From Alphaproteobacteria bacterium (GTDB lineage: Bacteria > Pseudomonadota > Alphaproteobacteria > JAUXUR01), in contig JAUXUR010000034.1 of assembly GCA_030680745.1 (NCBI GenBank), forward strand, positions 1 through 49,750: a DNA stretch of 49,750 nucleotides, written 5' to 3'. This document shows, piece after piece, positions 7,314 through 15,933 of the stretch. Numbering within the stretch: position 1 is the stretch's first letter; every line of letters starts with the position of its first letter. A program made the translations under genes and the position numbers. The notes under the pieces were generated by a model that was not told the DNA's origin, made no database searches, and worked only from the letters and a program-made list of their open reading frames with translations.

Positions 7314-9260
7314 TTAATGTAATTTCTTAAACACATAATCATGCTGCCCTTCAATCATTTTAAAAGAACCTCCCTCCATAGGGATCAAAGTAAAACCAGT
7401 AAAAGGAGACATGATAAAACCTAATGTATTTTCACCATTTTTTTCTTCATGCATCATTAATTTTGTTTTATAAACACCCATATCAAAAATATAATTTCCT
7501 TGATCTTGCTTAATCTTAAATACGCCTAACTCATCGTTTTGATACTTTCCTAAAAAAGGTCTCATCCATTCTGCTTTAGGTTCAGATAATTTTTCTTTAA
7601 ATTCAATGTCTTGATTATCAGATAGCTGTGAATAATGTTCAAGTAATTCAGATGATTTTTCATTCGTATCAAACCACAATTCAAGAATTTTACTACTGAT
7701 ATAATCATGTAAAAAATCGCCAGCAACCCCATTGGTTAATATAATAAAACCACATTTTTTATCTGGATAAAATCTTAGCATTGATTTAAATCCGAATGTA
7801 CCACCACCATGACGAATACAGTTAATCCCTTTTGGCTTTGTAAGTCCCCACCCTAATCCATAATAACTATCATGACCTAATTTTATTTGAGGTATTCTTC
7901 GATACATTAAATTTTGTTTATCAAATATACGTTTTCCAAAAGGATTAATACCATTTTGTAATTCTGTTATCAAATAAAGAGCCATATCATGGGCGCTCGA
8001 CCATATCCCTCCTGCAGGTTTTTGAAAATCTGAAAATTCATCGTCTTGCAAAGATAAGAATTGAACTTTTCCATCTATGGTTTTGGAATGGGGTAAAGCA
8101 AAATTTTCAATCGGCGTAAAAGTTGTTTGTATCATCCCCATAGGCTCAAAAACTTTTTCAACCATTAAATCACAGAAAGCTTGATCCATTGATTTTTTTG
8201 GATAAACTGCATGAGCCGACACATAGCCTACAGCTGTAATCATTTGATTGTTGTATTGAAATGTTTCCTTGGATTCAGTAGTCGGCTTTGTTGTTGCAAG
8301 CTGTTGAAATACATCCTTTGACTTATAATTTAAAATCATAGGTAAATCTTTTCTAGGCATTCCAGTACTGCCGCTTGCTAATTGCTCCATTACAAATGTT
8401 TTTGATAAAACATCATCATCTACTTGAAAATCTGGATATATTTCTTGAACTTTTGTGCACCATTTAAATTTTCCTTCTTCTATTAATTTTGCCATTAACA
8501 AAGTCGTCATGGATTTTGAAATAGAACCAATCTTCATTAAGGTGTGTTCATTTATATGATCTTGCTCACCCCATTTTTTAACACCATACCCTTTTTCGAA
8601 AACAATCTCACCATTTTCAACAATTGCAATTGATATGCCAGGCACATCTAGTTTTCTCATGGCTTGAACAATTGATTGATTAAATTGACCGATATTTTCT
8701 TTAATTGATTTAAGAGGTTTTGCCGTAAGATCCTCTATAATCATATCAGGAATTTTCAAGCTGCTTAAAAAACTTAAGATCTGTGAATTTCTTTTATGAA
8801 CTGTAGCTGCAGGTCCTGATATCAGAAACGCCCAAATCGTGTCATTCTTTCTTTGGGCAAGCGCCTGAATAAATGTTTCTTTATCAGCCTCATAATTTTG
8901 TATAAGAAAAGCATCATAGCCAGAAGGTGAGGGTGGCTCCATTGTCTGCGCAATTTTGTGATCAAATTTAGGTATCACAGATTTCCAGGCGTCTTCAATG
9001 GCATGTTTTAGATTACTTCCTTTTGATTCAATCAAAAAAATGTTCATATCTTTTTCAGGAGATTCAAGTTTTATTCTTTTATTTTCTTGATCTAATTTCT
9101 GGATTTGAAATCCATCCGGAATTTGTAATGTGGCGCCAGAATTCATACTGATATTAGTTATCATTGTACTTGTCTCATTTGCTGGAGATGAATTTACTTG
9201 TATGTTTATATTGACATTTAATAACTGAAAAATAAAAGTTAAATTCCTTTTATTCCCCAT
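7314..9260 (-). CDS. Serine hydrolase, beta-lactamase / penicillin-binding-protein-like (class C fold)
   Basis: 648 residues. The central domain (about 200-530) carries the class C signatures in order: SISK (S..K, nucleophile Ser), YNN (Y.N) and HGGGTFG (the KTG-equivalent box). The family includes AmpC, D-aminopeptidases, esterases and LACTB-like proteins, so the substrate cannot be told. The N-terminal 190 residues form a separate domain of unknown type, and the last 110 residues look like a small beta-rich lipocalin-like tail found in many of these proteins. No clear signal peptide is seen at the chosen start (only a weak hydrophobic stretch, FIFQLLNV), and no good ribosome-binding site precedes it, so the true start may differ. 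It stands alone, with the dehydratase gene 41 bases upstream on the same strand. Confidence 0.8.
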   Translation of the reverse strand: MGNKRNLTFIFQLLNVNINIQVNSSPANETSTMITNISMNSGATLQIPDGFQIQKLDQENKRIKLESPEKDMNIFLIESKGSNLKHAIEDAWKSVIPKFDHKIAQTMEPPSPSGYDAFLIQNYEADKETFIQALAQRKNDTIWAFLISGPAATVHKRNSQILSFLSSLKIPDMIIEDLTAKPLKSIKENIGQFNQSIVQAMRKLDVPGISIAIVENGEIVFEKGYGVKKWGEQDHINEHTLMKIGSISKSMTTLLMAKLIEEGKFKWCTKVQEIYPDFQVDDDVLSKTFVMEQLASGSTGMPRKDLPMILNYKSKDVFQQLATTKPTTESKETFQYNNQMITAVGYVSAHAVYPKKSMDQAFCDLMVEKVFEPMGMIQTTFTPIENFALPHSKTIDGKVQFLSLQDDEFSDFQKPAGGIWSSAHDMALYLITELQNGINPFGKRIFDKQNLMYRRIPQIKLGHDSYYGLGWGLTKPKGINCIRHGGGTFGFKSMLRFYPDKKCGFIILTNGVAGDFLHDYISSKILELWFDTNEKSSELLEHYSQLSDNQDIEFKEKLSEPKAEWMRPFLGKYQNDELGVFKIKQDQGNYIFDMGVYKTKLMMHEEKNGENTLGFIMSPFTGFTLIPMEGGSFKMIEGQHDYVFKKLH

Positions 9261-9301
9261 TTTTATTCGTGAAAAATGGATTTTAATAAACAGATCGGTG
9301 A

Positions 9302-11227
9302 TTAATTTAATTTTTTATGTCTATTAATTTCTTCATCGATGCGTCCCTGATATTCAGGTACAAGATGCTTAAGAGCTGTCAAAGATTTTTCTATATCATG
9401 GTGCAAACATTTTTCATTTAATTCATTAATAGCTTTATTTAGAATGGCATAATCAGGTGTCCGGGGAGAGGCAAGCATAATACCTTCAATAATGGTTTTA
9501 TCAAGTGCTTCATCACCATAAAAAAGTTCTTCGAAAAGTTTTTCACCAGGTCTTAATCCTGTATAAACAATTTTAATGTCTTTGTTTGGCTGAAGACCAG
9601 CTAATGTTATCATTTGGTGTGCTAAATCAACAATTTTAACAGGTTCGCCCATATCAAGAACAAAAATTTTACCAATATCCGTTTTTGAATCTAATCCAAT
9701 AGAAGCACCTTGAAGAACAAGTTCTACAGCTTCTCGAATCGTCATGAAAAAACGAATAATATCAGGATGGGTAATTGTTATGGGACCGCCTGCTTCCATT
9801 TGTTTTTGAAAAAGCGGTACAACAGATCCGTTTGACCCTAACACATTGCCAAAGCGCACAGTTATATAACGTGTTTTACATTTCGATTTCTGGACTTCAT
9901 GGTCTAATGATTGGCAATAGGATTCAGCCAATCTTTTGGTTGTACCCATAATATTGGTTGGGTTAACAACCTTATCCGTTGAAATCATAACCATCGCTTG
10001 AGCTTGATATTTACGACATAAATCGGCAACGTTTTTGGTACCCATAACATTGGTTAAAATACCTTCCATGGGTTGTTCTTCAACAATAGGTACATGTTTA
10101 AGGGCTGCCGCATGAAAGACTATGTCTGGTTTTTCACTCGAAAAAATGGTTTCAAGTCTATTGAGATTTCTTACGTCTGCTAAAACAGAAATTTTAGATA
10201 ATTGTTGATATTTTTCTTTTAGTTCTAAATCTATTGAATAAAGAAGATATTCTGATTGATCTAACAAAATAATATGTGAAGGATTATATGAACAAATTTG
10301 TCGAACAAGTTCACTGCCAATACTGCCACCTGCGCCGGTGATTAAAATACGTTTGCCATTAATAAGATGATTTAATCTTTGTGTATCAAGAATATTTTGT
10401 GGACGCCCTAAAAGGTCTTCAATAGCTACGGGACGAATTTGACGTGCCGCTTCTTCACCCGCTAAAAGATCTGTGATTTTGGGAAGTCGTGAAATCGGAA
10501 ATCCAAAAGTTTCTGCTTTTTGAACAAGTAATCTTAATTTTGATCCTCTGAGCTTTTCATCGGCAATAATAACATGTTGAGGTTTATTATTATGCATGGC
10601 TAGACGTTCAATTACTTTGTCAAAAGATTCTATTGAGCCATAAACTTTAACATTACGTATTTGAAGACCAACATGTTTGGTGTCACTATCAAGAAGACCT
10701 ACAACACGATAAGGCGCATTTTTGGAACGTGCCATTTCACGAATAAAAAGTTCAGCATTATCACCCACACCAATCAATAATACAGGAATTTTGTTGGATT
10801 TGTTTTCATTTTTAAAACGTCCGGAATCTTTAAGCAATCGATAAAGAAGCCTTGGTCCACTTAAAAATGCAATAAGAACAAATCCATTGGCTAAAAAGGA
10901 AAGTCTAGGATAATAGCCAAGGCCATTAATAAAAAACAATACGCAAACAAAAGCAGGAATTGCAAAAATAGAAGCCCAAAAGATTGCCGTTACTTCGTTA
11001 ATAGAGGCATAACGCCAAAAACCACGATAAAGCCCAACACTTAGAAAAGAAAAAGTACAAATCATCATAAATAATGCAGTGTCTTCTATTAATTTAAGTG
11101 AGGCTATACTTAAAAAATTTTCGCCAAGACAAATGTAAAGAGAAACGATAAAAGAAATACCTGACATAATAATATCATGTAAGAGTGCAATCTGTGCGCG
11201 GGGAGGCATTTTCAATTTACCGAACAT
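9302..11227 (-). CDS. Membrane-bound UDP-sugar 4,6-dehydratase (WbpM / FlaA1 / CapD type)
   Basis: 641 residues. Four or five membrane spans fill the first 130 residues. A first Rossmann-like domain (IPVLLIGVGDNAELFI) follows, then the catalytic SDR domain with GAGGSIGSE for NAD binding and STDKVVNPTNIMGTTKR, in which Met replaces the usual catalytic Tyr of the Y...K pair. That Met is typical of the WbpM/PglF group. These enzymes turn UDP-GlcNAc into the 4-keto-6-deoxy sugar used for O-antigen, capsule or glycoprotein sugars. It probably works with the nucleotide-sugar genes at 30842-33378, though it is not in the same operon. Confidence 0.9.
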   Translation of the reverse strand: MFGKLKMPPRAQIALLHDIIMSGISFIVSLYICLGENFLSIASLKLIEDTALFMMICTFSFLSVGLYRGFWRYASINEVTAIFWASIFAIPAFVCVLFFINGLGYYPRLSFLANGFVLIAFLSGPRLLYRLLKDSGRFKNENKSNKIPVLLIGVGDNAELFIREMARSKNAPYRVVGLLDSDTKHVGLQIRNVKVYGSIESFDKVIERLAMHNNKPQHVIIADEKLRGSKLRLLVQKAETFGFPISRLPKITDLLAGEEAARQIRPVAIEDLLGRPQNILDTQRLNHLINGKRILITGAGGSIGSELVRQICSYNPSHIILLDQSEYLLYSIDLELKEKYQQLSKISVLADVRNLNRLETIFSSEKPDIVFHAAALKHVPIVEEQPMEGILTNVMGTKNVADLCRKYQAQAMVMISTDKVVNPTNIMGTTKRLAESYCQSLDHEVQKSKCKTRYITVRFGNVLGSNGSVVPLFQKQMEAGGPITITHPDIIRFFMTIREAVELVLQGASIGLDSKTDIGKIFVLDMGEPVKIVDLAHQMITLAGLQPNKDIKIVYTGLRPGEKLFEELFYGDEALDKTIIEGIMLASPRTPDYAILNKAINELNEKCLHHDIEKSLTALKHLVPEYQGRIDEEINRHKKLN

Positions 11228-11302
11228 TTTTCTATCTTTTTTAGAGGCTAAACAGATTATTTATTAATACGAACTCGGCATTAAACTTATTAAAAATAGA
11301 AA

Positions 11303-11443
11303 AGTTCGTCGTTGCGAACCCCCCTCTTTTTTAGGGGGTGTGGCAATCCAGTCCTACAATCAACATTTGAAGCTTTTCAAATAGTTTTTTCTGGATTGCT
11401 TCATGGCCCCTTTTAAATTTGGGCCATTCGCAACGACGGAAAC
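11303..11443. repeat. Nested palindromic element (family F) between wbpM-like gene and dppF-like gene
   Basis: The arms TTCGTCGTTGCGAA (11305-11318) and TTCGCAACGACGGAA (11427-11441) enclose a second pair, GGCAATCCAG (11342) and CTGGATTGC (11391), plus CCCCCTC...GGGGG. Wider flanks around 11260 and 11470-11495 are also inversely related (AATAACGTGAGCTCGGTAAT type), and this outer sequence recurs at about 18770. It fills the 340-base gap between two minus-strand genes; no coding sequence is seen there. Confidence 0.65.
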
Positions 11444-11567
11444 TCCACGTTTCATAATATAAGGTATTACCGAGCTCACGTTATTAAACTTAAAATAAAC
11501 GCCTGGAATCTATTTTGCAAGATATTAATAACATCTATTCTATTTCTAATGAACGCGTATTTAAGTA

Positions 11568-12602
11568 CTATCGCACAATTGGAACGTAAGCCGGCAATCT
11601 GTTTTCTTGCACCCCATGACATTCAACATAACCACCAGGAACTGGTGTTGGTAATGGCATTTCAGTCTTGCATCTTTCGTTGGCAAAAGGACAACGTGGA
11701 TGGAATCTACAAGCACTCGGTGGATCTATAGGATTAGGCACTTCGCCTGCAACAGGCATACGATCACGACCACTCATATCCAAATCTGGGATAGTATCAA
11801 GAAGAAGACGTGTATATGGATGCAAGGGATTGCTAAACAAAGATTTTGAATCTCTAACCTCAGCCAATCGCCCTAAATACATGACCCCTACATGGTCGGA
11901 TATGTGATAGACAACGGCCAAATTATGAGAGATAAAAAGATATGTAAGACCAAGTTCTTTTTGAAGATCGACCATCAAATTAAGAATTTGGGCTTGAACT
12001 GAAACGTCTAAAGCTGATGTTGGTTCGTCACATACAATAAATTCAGGTTTGCTAGCTAAAGCACGTGCAATTGAAATACGTTGTCGTTGACCACCTGAAA
12101 ATTCATGAGGAAACTTATCACCATCAACTTTTGTGAGCGACACTAAATCAAGCAGTTCATTAACGCGTTTATCAATCGTATGATTATCACTAAGCGTTTT
12201 ATGCGCACGAATGGGTTCAGCAATAATATCTTTAACGTGCCATCTTGGATTTAAACTCGCAAACGGGTCTTGAAAAATCATTTGCACATTTTTGCGTAAT
12301 GTTCTTAAGGCTTTTGGTGAGTCCAAATTCGAAATATCATGACCTTTAATTTTAATTTTGCCATCTGTTGGTTCGTAAAGCCCTACAAGAAGACGCGCAA
12401 TTGTTGATTTACCGCAACCGGATTCGCCAACAAGAGAAAAAGTTTCACCTTTTTGAATTTTAAAACTGATACCATCAACAGCTTTCAGAATTTGCTTGGG
12501 CTGTCCTGAAAAAACACGTGAAAGCCAAGGCGCTGAAACATCAAAATATTTAACGAGATTCTGAACATCAACTTCAGTTGTGGGCATTATTTTGTTTGTC
12601 AT
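11568..12602 (-). CDS. dppF: Peptide ABC transporter ATP-binding protein (DppF/OppF-like)
   Basis: 344 residues. Walker A GESGCGKST, signature FSGGQRQR and Walker B FIVCDEPTSALD are intact. The C-terminal oligopeptide-transporter extension with the Cys pattern CRFHPRCPFANERC is present, which marks the Opp/Dpp ATPase subfamily. It is the last gene of a four-gene minus-strand operon (permease, permease, ATPase, ATPase), six bases after the DppD-like gene. It powers import of di- or oligopeptides, or of related substrates such as glutathione or microcin-like peptides. A substrate choice cannot be made from this sequence. Confidence 0.9.
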   Translation of the reverse strand: MTNKIMPTTEVDVQNLVKYFDVSAPWLSRVFSGQPKQILKAVDGISFKIQKGETFSLVGESGCGKSTIARLLVGLYEPTDGKIKIKGHDISNLDSPKALRTLRKNVQMIFQDPFASLNPRWHVKDIIAEPIRAHKTLSDNHTIDKRVNELLDLVSLTKVDGDKFPHEFSGGQRQRISIARALASKPEFIVCDEPTSALDVSVQAQILNLMVDLQKELGLTYLFISHNLAVVYHISDHVGVMYLGRLAEVRDSKSLFSNPLHPYTRLLLDTIPDLDMSGRDRMPVAGEVPNPIDPPSACRFHPRCPFANERCKTEMPLPTPVPGGYVECHGVQENRLPAYVPIVR

Positions 12603-12608
12603 CAGAAA

Positions 12609-13580
12609 TTACCTTGTTTTGTCATGGAGCCAACAGGCAGCAAGCGAGTCTTGCGCTGTCATTAAGTCGGGTCGATCATGATAACAACGTTCAAAAACTT
12701 TGGGGCAGCGCGGATTAAAACTACAGCCTGTAGGAATAGCGTTTAATCTAGGCATAGCACCATCAATTTGCGCTAATCTTTCAGCTTGGTGTCCAATAAT
12801 AGGGATGGCAGCCATTAATCCCTGCGTATAAGGATGTTGTGGGTTTTTAATGACAGATGCAACAGGTCCAATTTCAGCAATACGCCCAGCATACATAACA
12901 GAAACACGATCAGCGGTTTCGGCAATGACACCCATATCATGCGTAATAAGCATAATAGCTGCACCATGCTCTTTCGACATGGTTTTAAGAAGACGTAAAA
13001 TTTGTGCTTGAACAGAAACGTCTAAAGCAGTTGTGGGCTCATCTGCAATAATAAGTTTTGGATTGGCGCAAATAGCAAGTGCAATCACGACACGTTGACG
13101 CATACCGCCTGAAAATTGATGTGGATATTGTTCAAATCTTTTTTCTGGTGCTGGAATACCAACTTCAGTTAAAAGGCGTATCGCATGATCTTTGGCCTGC
13201 GCTTGATTCATGGGTAAATGCGTCATGATTGTTTCAACCAAATGAAATCCAACGGTATAAAGCGGATTTAAACTGGTTAAGGGATCTTGGAAAATCGCGC
13301 CAATCTTAAGACCACGTAAACGACGCATTTCCTCATAAGGAAGATTATCAATACGTCGATTTTCAAAAAGGATTTGACCTGATTTAATAAAACCTGGTTT
13401 TTCAAGCAAGCCCGTTAAGGCTGATCCCGTTAAGGATTTACCAGCACCAGATTCACCAACAACCCCCAAAATTTCACCAGGGGCCATTTCGAAAGAAATA
13501 TTATCAACAGCGGTTAATTCACCATGACGTGATTTAAAGGCAATGGATAGATTTTCAACTTTTAAAAGAGCTTCTGTCAT
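12609..13580 (-). CDS. dppD: Peptide ABC transporter ATP-binding protein (DppD/OppD-like)
   Basis: 323 residues. Walker A GESGAGKS, signature FSGGMRQR and Walker B LIIADEPTTALD are intact, and the C-terminal Opp-type Cys cluster CSFNPRCPKVFERC is present. The start directly abuts the stop of the DppC-like gene, which suggests translational coupling. It pairs with the DppF-like subunit as the two nucleotide-binding domains of the importer. Confidence 0.9.
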   Translation of the reverse strand: MTEALLKVENLSIAFKSRHGELTAVDNISFEMAPGEILGVVGESGAGKSLTGSALTGLLEKPGFIKSGQILFENRRIDNLPYEEMRRLRGLKIGAIFQDPLTSLNPLYTVGFHLVETIMTHLPMNQAQAKDHAIRLLTEVGIPAPEKRFEQYPHQFSGGMRQRVVIALAICANPKLIIADEPTTALDVSVQAQILRLLKTMSKEHGAAIMLITHDMGVIAETADRVSVMYAGRIAEIGPVASVIKNPQHPYTQGLMAAIPIIGHQAERLAQIDGAMPRLNAIPTGCSFNPRCPKVFERCYHDRPDLMTAQDSLAACWLHDKTR

Positions 13581-14483
13581 TTAACGCAACTTTGGGTTCA
13601 AGGCATCACGGAGCCAATCTCCGAGGAGATTAACCGATAAAACTAGGGCAGCAAGTGCTACACCGGGGAGGATAGAAACCCACCATTCGCCAGACAATAA
13701 AAATTCATTGCCAACACGGATTAGGGTTCCGAGAGATGGTTCGGTGGGCGGTAAGCCCACACCTAAAAATGAAAGGGTTGCTTCTGTAATAATGGCAAGG
13801 CCTAAATTAATGGTCGCAATAACAAGAACAGGGCTCATGACATTGGGTAAAATATGACGAATCATAATAAAGATTGGTGTTCTACCAATGACTCTGGCTG
13901 CTTGTACATATTCTTTTGATTTTTCAACAAGTGTCGAGCTACGTACTGTTCGTGCAAATTGCACCCAGCTTGAAAGGCCAATTGAAAAAACCATGACATA
14001 AATCGCTAAATTATCATGGGCGTCACGGGGTAAAATACCGCGAAATATACCATCAACAAGAAGCGCTACAAGAATGGCTGGAAAAGTGAGCTGAACCTCA
14101 GCGCAACGCATGATAATATTATCGACGGTGCCACCTAAATAACCGCTTAAAAGGCCCAAAAAGATACCGATGACCATTGAAAAGAGAACAGAGGCAGCAC
14201 CTACAAGAAGTGAAATGCGTGTACCATATAAAATAGCCGATAATACATCGCGACCTTGATTATCGGTTCCCAGCAAAAATTCTTTACTACCATCTGGATA
14301 CCAAGCGGGTGGCATCGATCCATTCATAAGATCAAGACTTGCCAGATCGAATGGATTATGAGGTGCAAAAATATTAGCAAACGTGGCCGTAACCACAATC
14401 AAAATAGTAACTAAAAATGCCAAGATTGTTACAGGCGATTTTCTAAAACTATAAAAAAGATCACTTTCAAAAAAACGTTTCAT
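13581..14483 (-). CDS. dppC: Peptide ABC transporter permease (DppC/OppC-like)
   Basis: About 300 residues, with one N-terminal span (ILAFLVTILIVVTATFANIF), the OppC-type periplasmic segment and five further spans. The EAA-type loop that docks the ATPases is near VQAARVIGRTPIFIMIRHILP. ATG 14483 gives the usual family N-terminus (MKRFFESD); a GTG three codons upstream at 14492 is possible and would leave only four bases to the preceding stop. The last codon adjoins the DppD-like gene. Confidence 0.9.
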   Translation of the reverse strand: MKRFFESDLFYSFRKSPVTILAFLVTILIVVTATFANIFAPHNPFDLASLDLMNGSMPPAWYPDGSKEFLLGTDNQGRDVLSAILYGTRISLLVGAASVLFSMVIGIFLGLLSGYLGGTVDNIIMRCAEVQLTFPAILVALLVDGIFRGILPRDAHDNLAIYVMVFSIGLSSWVQFARTVRSSTLVEKSKEYVQAARVIGRTPIFIMIRHILPNVMSPVLVIATINLGLAIITEATLSFLGVGLPPTEPSLGTLIRVGNEFLLSGEWWVSILPGVALAALVLSVNLLGDWLRDALNPKLR

Positions 14484-14496
14484 GATTATCACTTTA

Positions 14497-15486
14497 CTAT
14501 GTTGAACGCGCTACGACATTGCCAGTTTTTAATCTTGGGTCGACCCAAAAATATAATGCATCCACGATAAGATTAATAATAACAAAAATAAGCGCTACAA
14601 GCATTAAATATGCGGCCATAATGGGGATATCGACATTATTAATCGCTTGAATGAATAATTGACCCATACCTGGCCAATTAAAGACAGTCTCGGTAATAAT
14701 CGCAAAAGCAATAATTGTCCCAATTTGAAGGCCTGTAATAGTAATGACAGGCAAAAGCGTATTTTTAAGGGCATGTCCAAAATAGATAGCGCTATTTTTA
14801 AGACCGCGCGCACGCGCAAATTTAATATAATCAGTGCGAAGTACTTCAAGCATTTCAGAGCGTACTAATCGCATAATCAGGGTCATTTGGAAAAGGCCCA
14901 AGGTAATGCTTGGTAAAATAAGCGCTTTTAAACCAGAAATCGTTAAAAATCCTGTTGACCAATATTTACCCAATTCGACAACATCACCTCGACCAAAAGG
15001 AGGCAACCAATGCAGCTCAACAGCAAAGATCCAAATCATAAGGATACCGATTAAAAAAACGGGCATTGATACGCCAATTAAAGACGTGGTCAGGAAAAAC
15101 TTACTTAAAATACTATCTTTTTTAATACCGGTATAAACGCCCATAGGAATACCAACGCAAAGTGCAAAAAGAACAGCAACTAAGCTGAGTTCCAGCGTTG
15201 CGGGTAATCTTTCGGCAATAATTTCAGAAACTGGACGTCCGTGTCGATAGGATGTGCCAAAATCACCTTTTACAGCATCTTTTATAAATTTATAAAACTG
15301 AACATAAAAAGGATCATTAAGACCTAAAGCTTCTCGTAATTTTTCACGATCTTCCATGCTTGTTTGTTGTCCAACCATGTTATGAACAGGGTCACCTACG
15401 AAACGAAACATTGAGAATGCAATAATAGCGACAACCAGCATCACAAAAAGTGACTGTCCAATACGTCTTAACACAAAAGCAAACAT
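14497..15486 (-). CDS. dppB: Peptide ABC transporter permease (DppB/OppB-like)
   Basis: 329 residues from ATG 15486, which gives the normal family start MFAFVLRRIGQS and has GGA seven bases upstream. The open frame reaches a TTG at 15540 with an AAGG box, so a longer form with 18 extra residues cannot be excluded. It has six spans, the periplasmic loop typical of DppB (YVQFYKFIKDAVKGDFGTSY) and the EAA loop near FARARGLKNSAIYFGHALKN. It is first in the operon. No periplasmic binding-protein gene lies upstream or downstream in this window. Confidence 0.9.
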   Translation of the reverse strand: MFAFVLRRIGQSLFVMLVVAIIAFSMFRFVGDPVHNMVGQQTSMEDREKLREALGLNDPFYVQFYKFIKDAVKGDFGTSYRHGRPVSEIIAERLPATLELSLVAVLFALCVGIPMGVYTGIKKDSILSKFFLTTSLIGVSMPVFLIGILMIWIFAVELHWLPPFGRGDVVELGKYWSTGFLTISGLKALILPSITLGLFQMTLIMRLVRSEMLEVLRTDYIKFARARGLKNSAIYFGHALKNTLLPVITITGLQIGTIIAFAIITETVFNWPGMGQLFIQAINNVDIPIMAAYLMLVALIFVIINLIVDALYFWVDPRLKTGNVVARST

Positions 15487-15933
15487 CAAAAATCCATATG
15501 GTTCAAAAATTAATATTTTATACGGCGATAATTGTTTCAAAAACCTTCAAGTTTTTGTCATGCTCAACTTATTTTATTTATTAAGTTGAGGGTGAGCAAA
15601 GCGATTCAAACGAACGTATCATCTAGAAACACCGAACACGCCTTATCCTATTTTAAACAGAATAGGAGCTAGAATTAAACAAAAGTTTTATTATGTCAAC
15701 ATGTTTTTACCATTATTAAAATAAAATTATAAAATAATATGATTTTTTGGTTTATAATTTCATTTAATTGACTGTTGTTAAATTTATAGCGTCAAAATTG
15801 ATAATTTACATCTTGTTTCTAAAGAATGTATTTTTTATCAAAGATACCAACATTAAAAAATTATTTACTTTAGTAAAATAACGATGTATTAATGATGAAC
15901 TTAAAAAATAATATGTTAAATAGAAAGTTTGTT
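15487..15933. other. Gap with one hairpin, otherwise no feature seen
   Basis: TGCTCAACTTA (15561-15571) pairs with TAAGTTGAGGGTGAGCA (15582-15597), leaving a 10-base loop. The rest, upstream of the large secreted protein gene, is very AT-rich and holds no recognisable gene or clear promoter. The hairpin may belong to the palindromic repeats seen elsewhere in the window. Confidence 0.5.

Noticed and set aside
14604..15136. Frames antisense to the dppB-like permease
   Set aside because: Shadows of a gene with clear permease motifs; no start signals.
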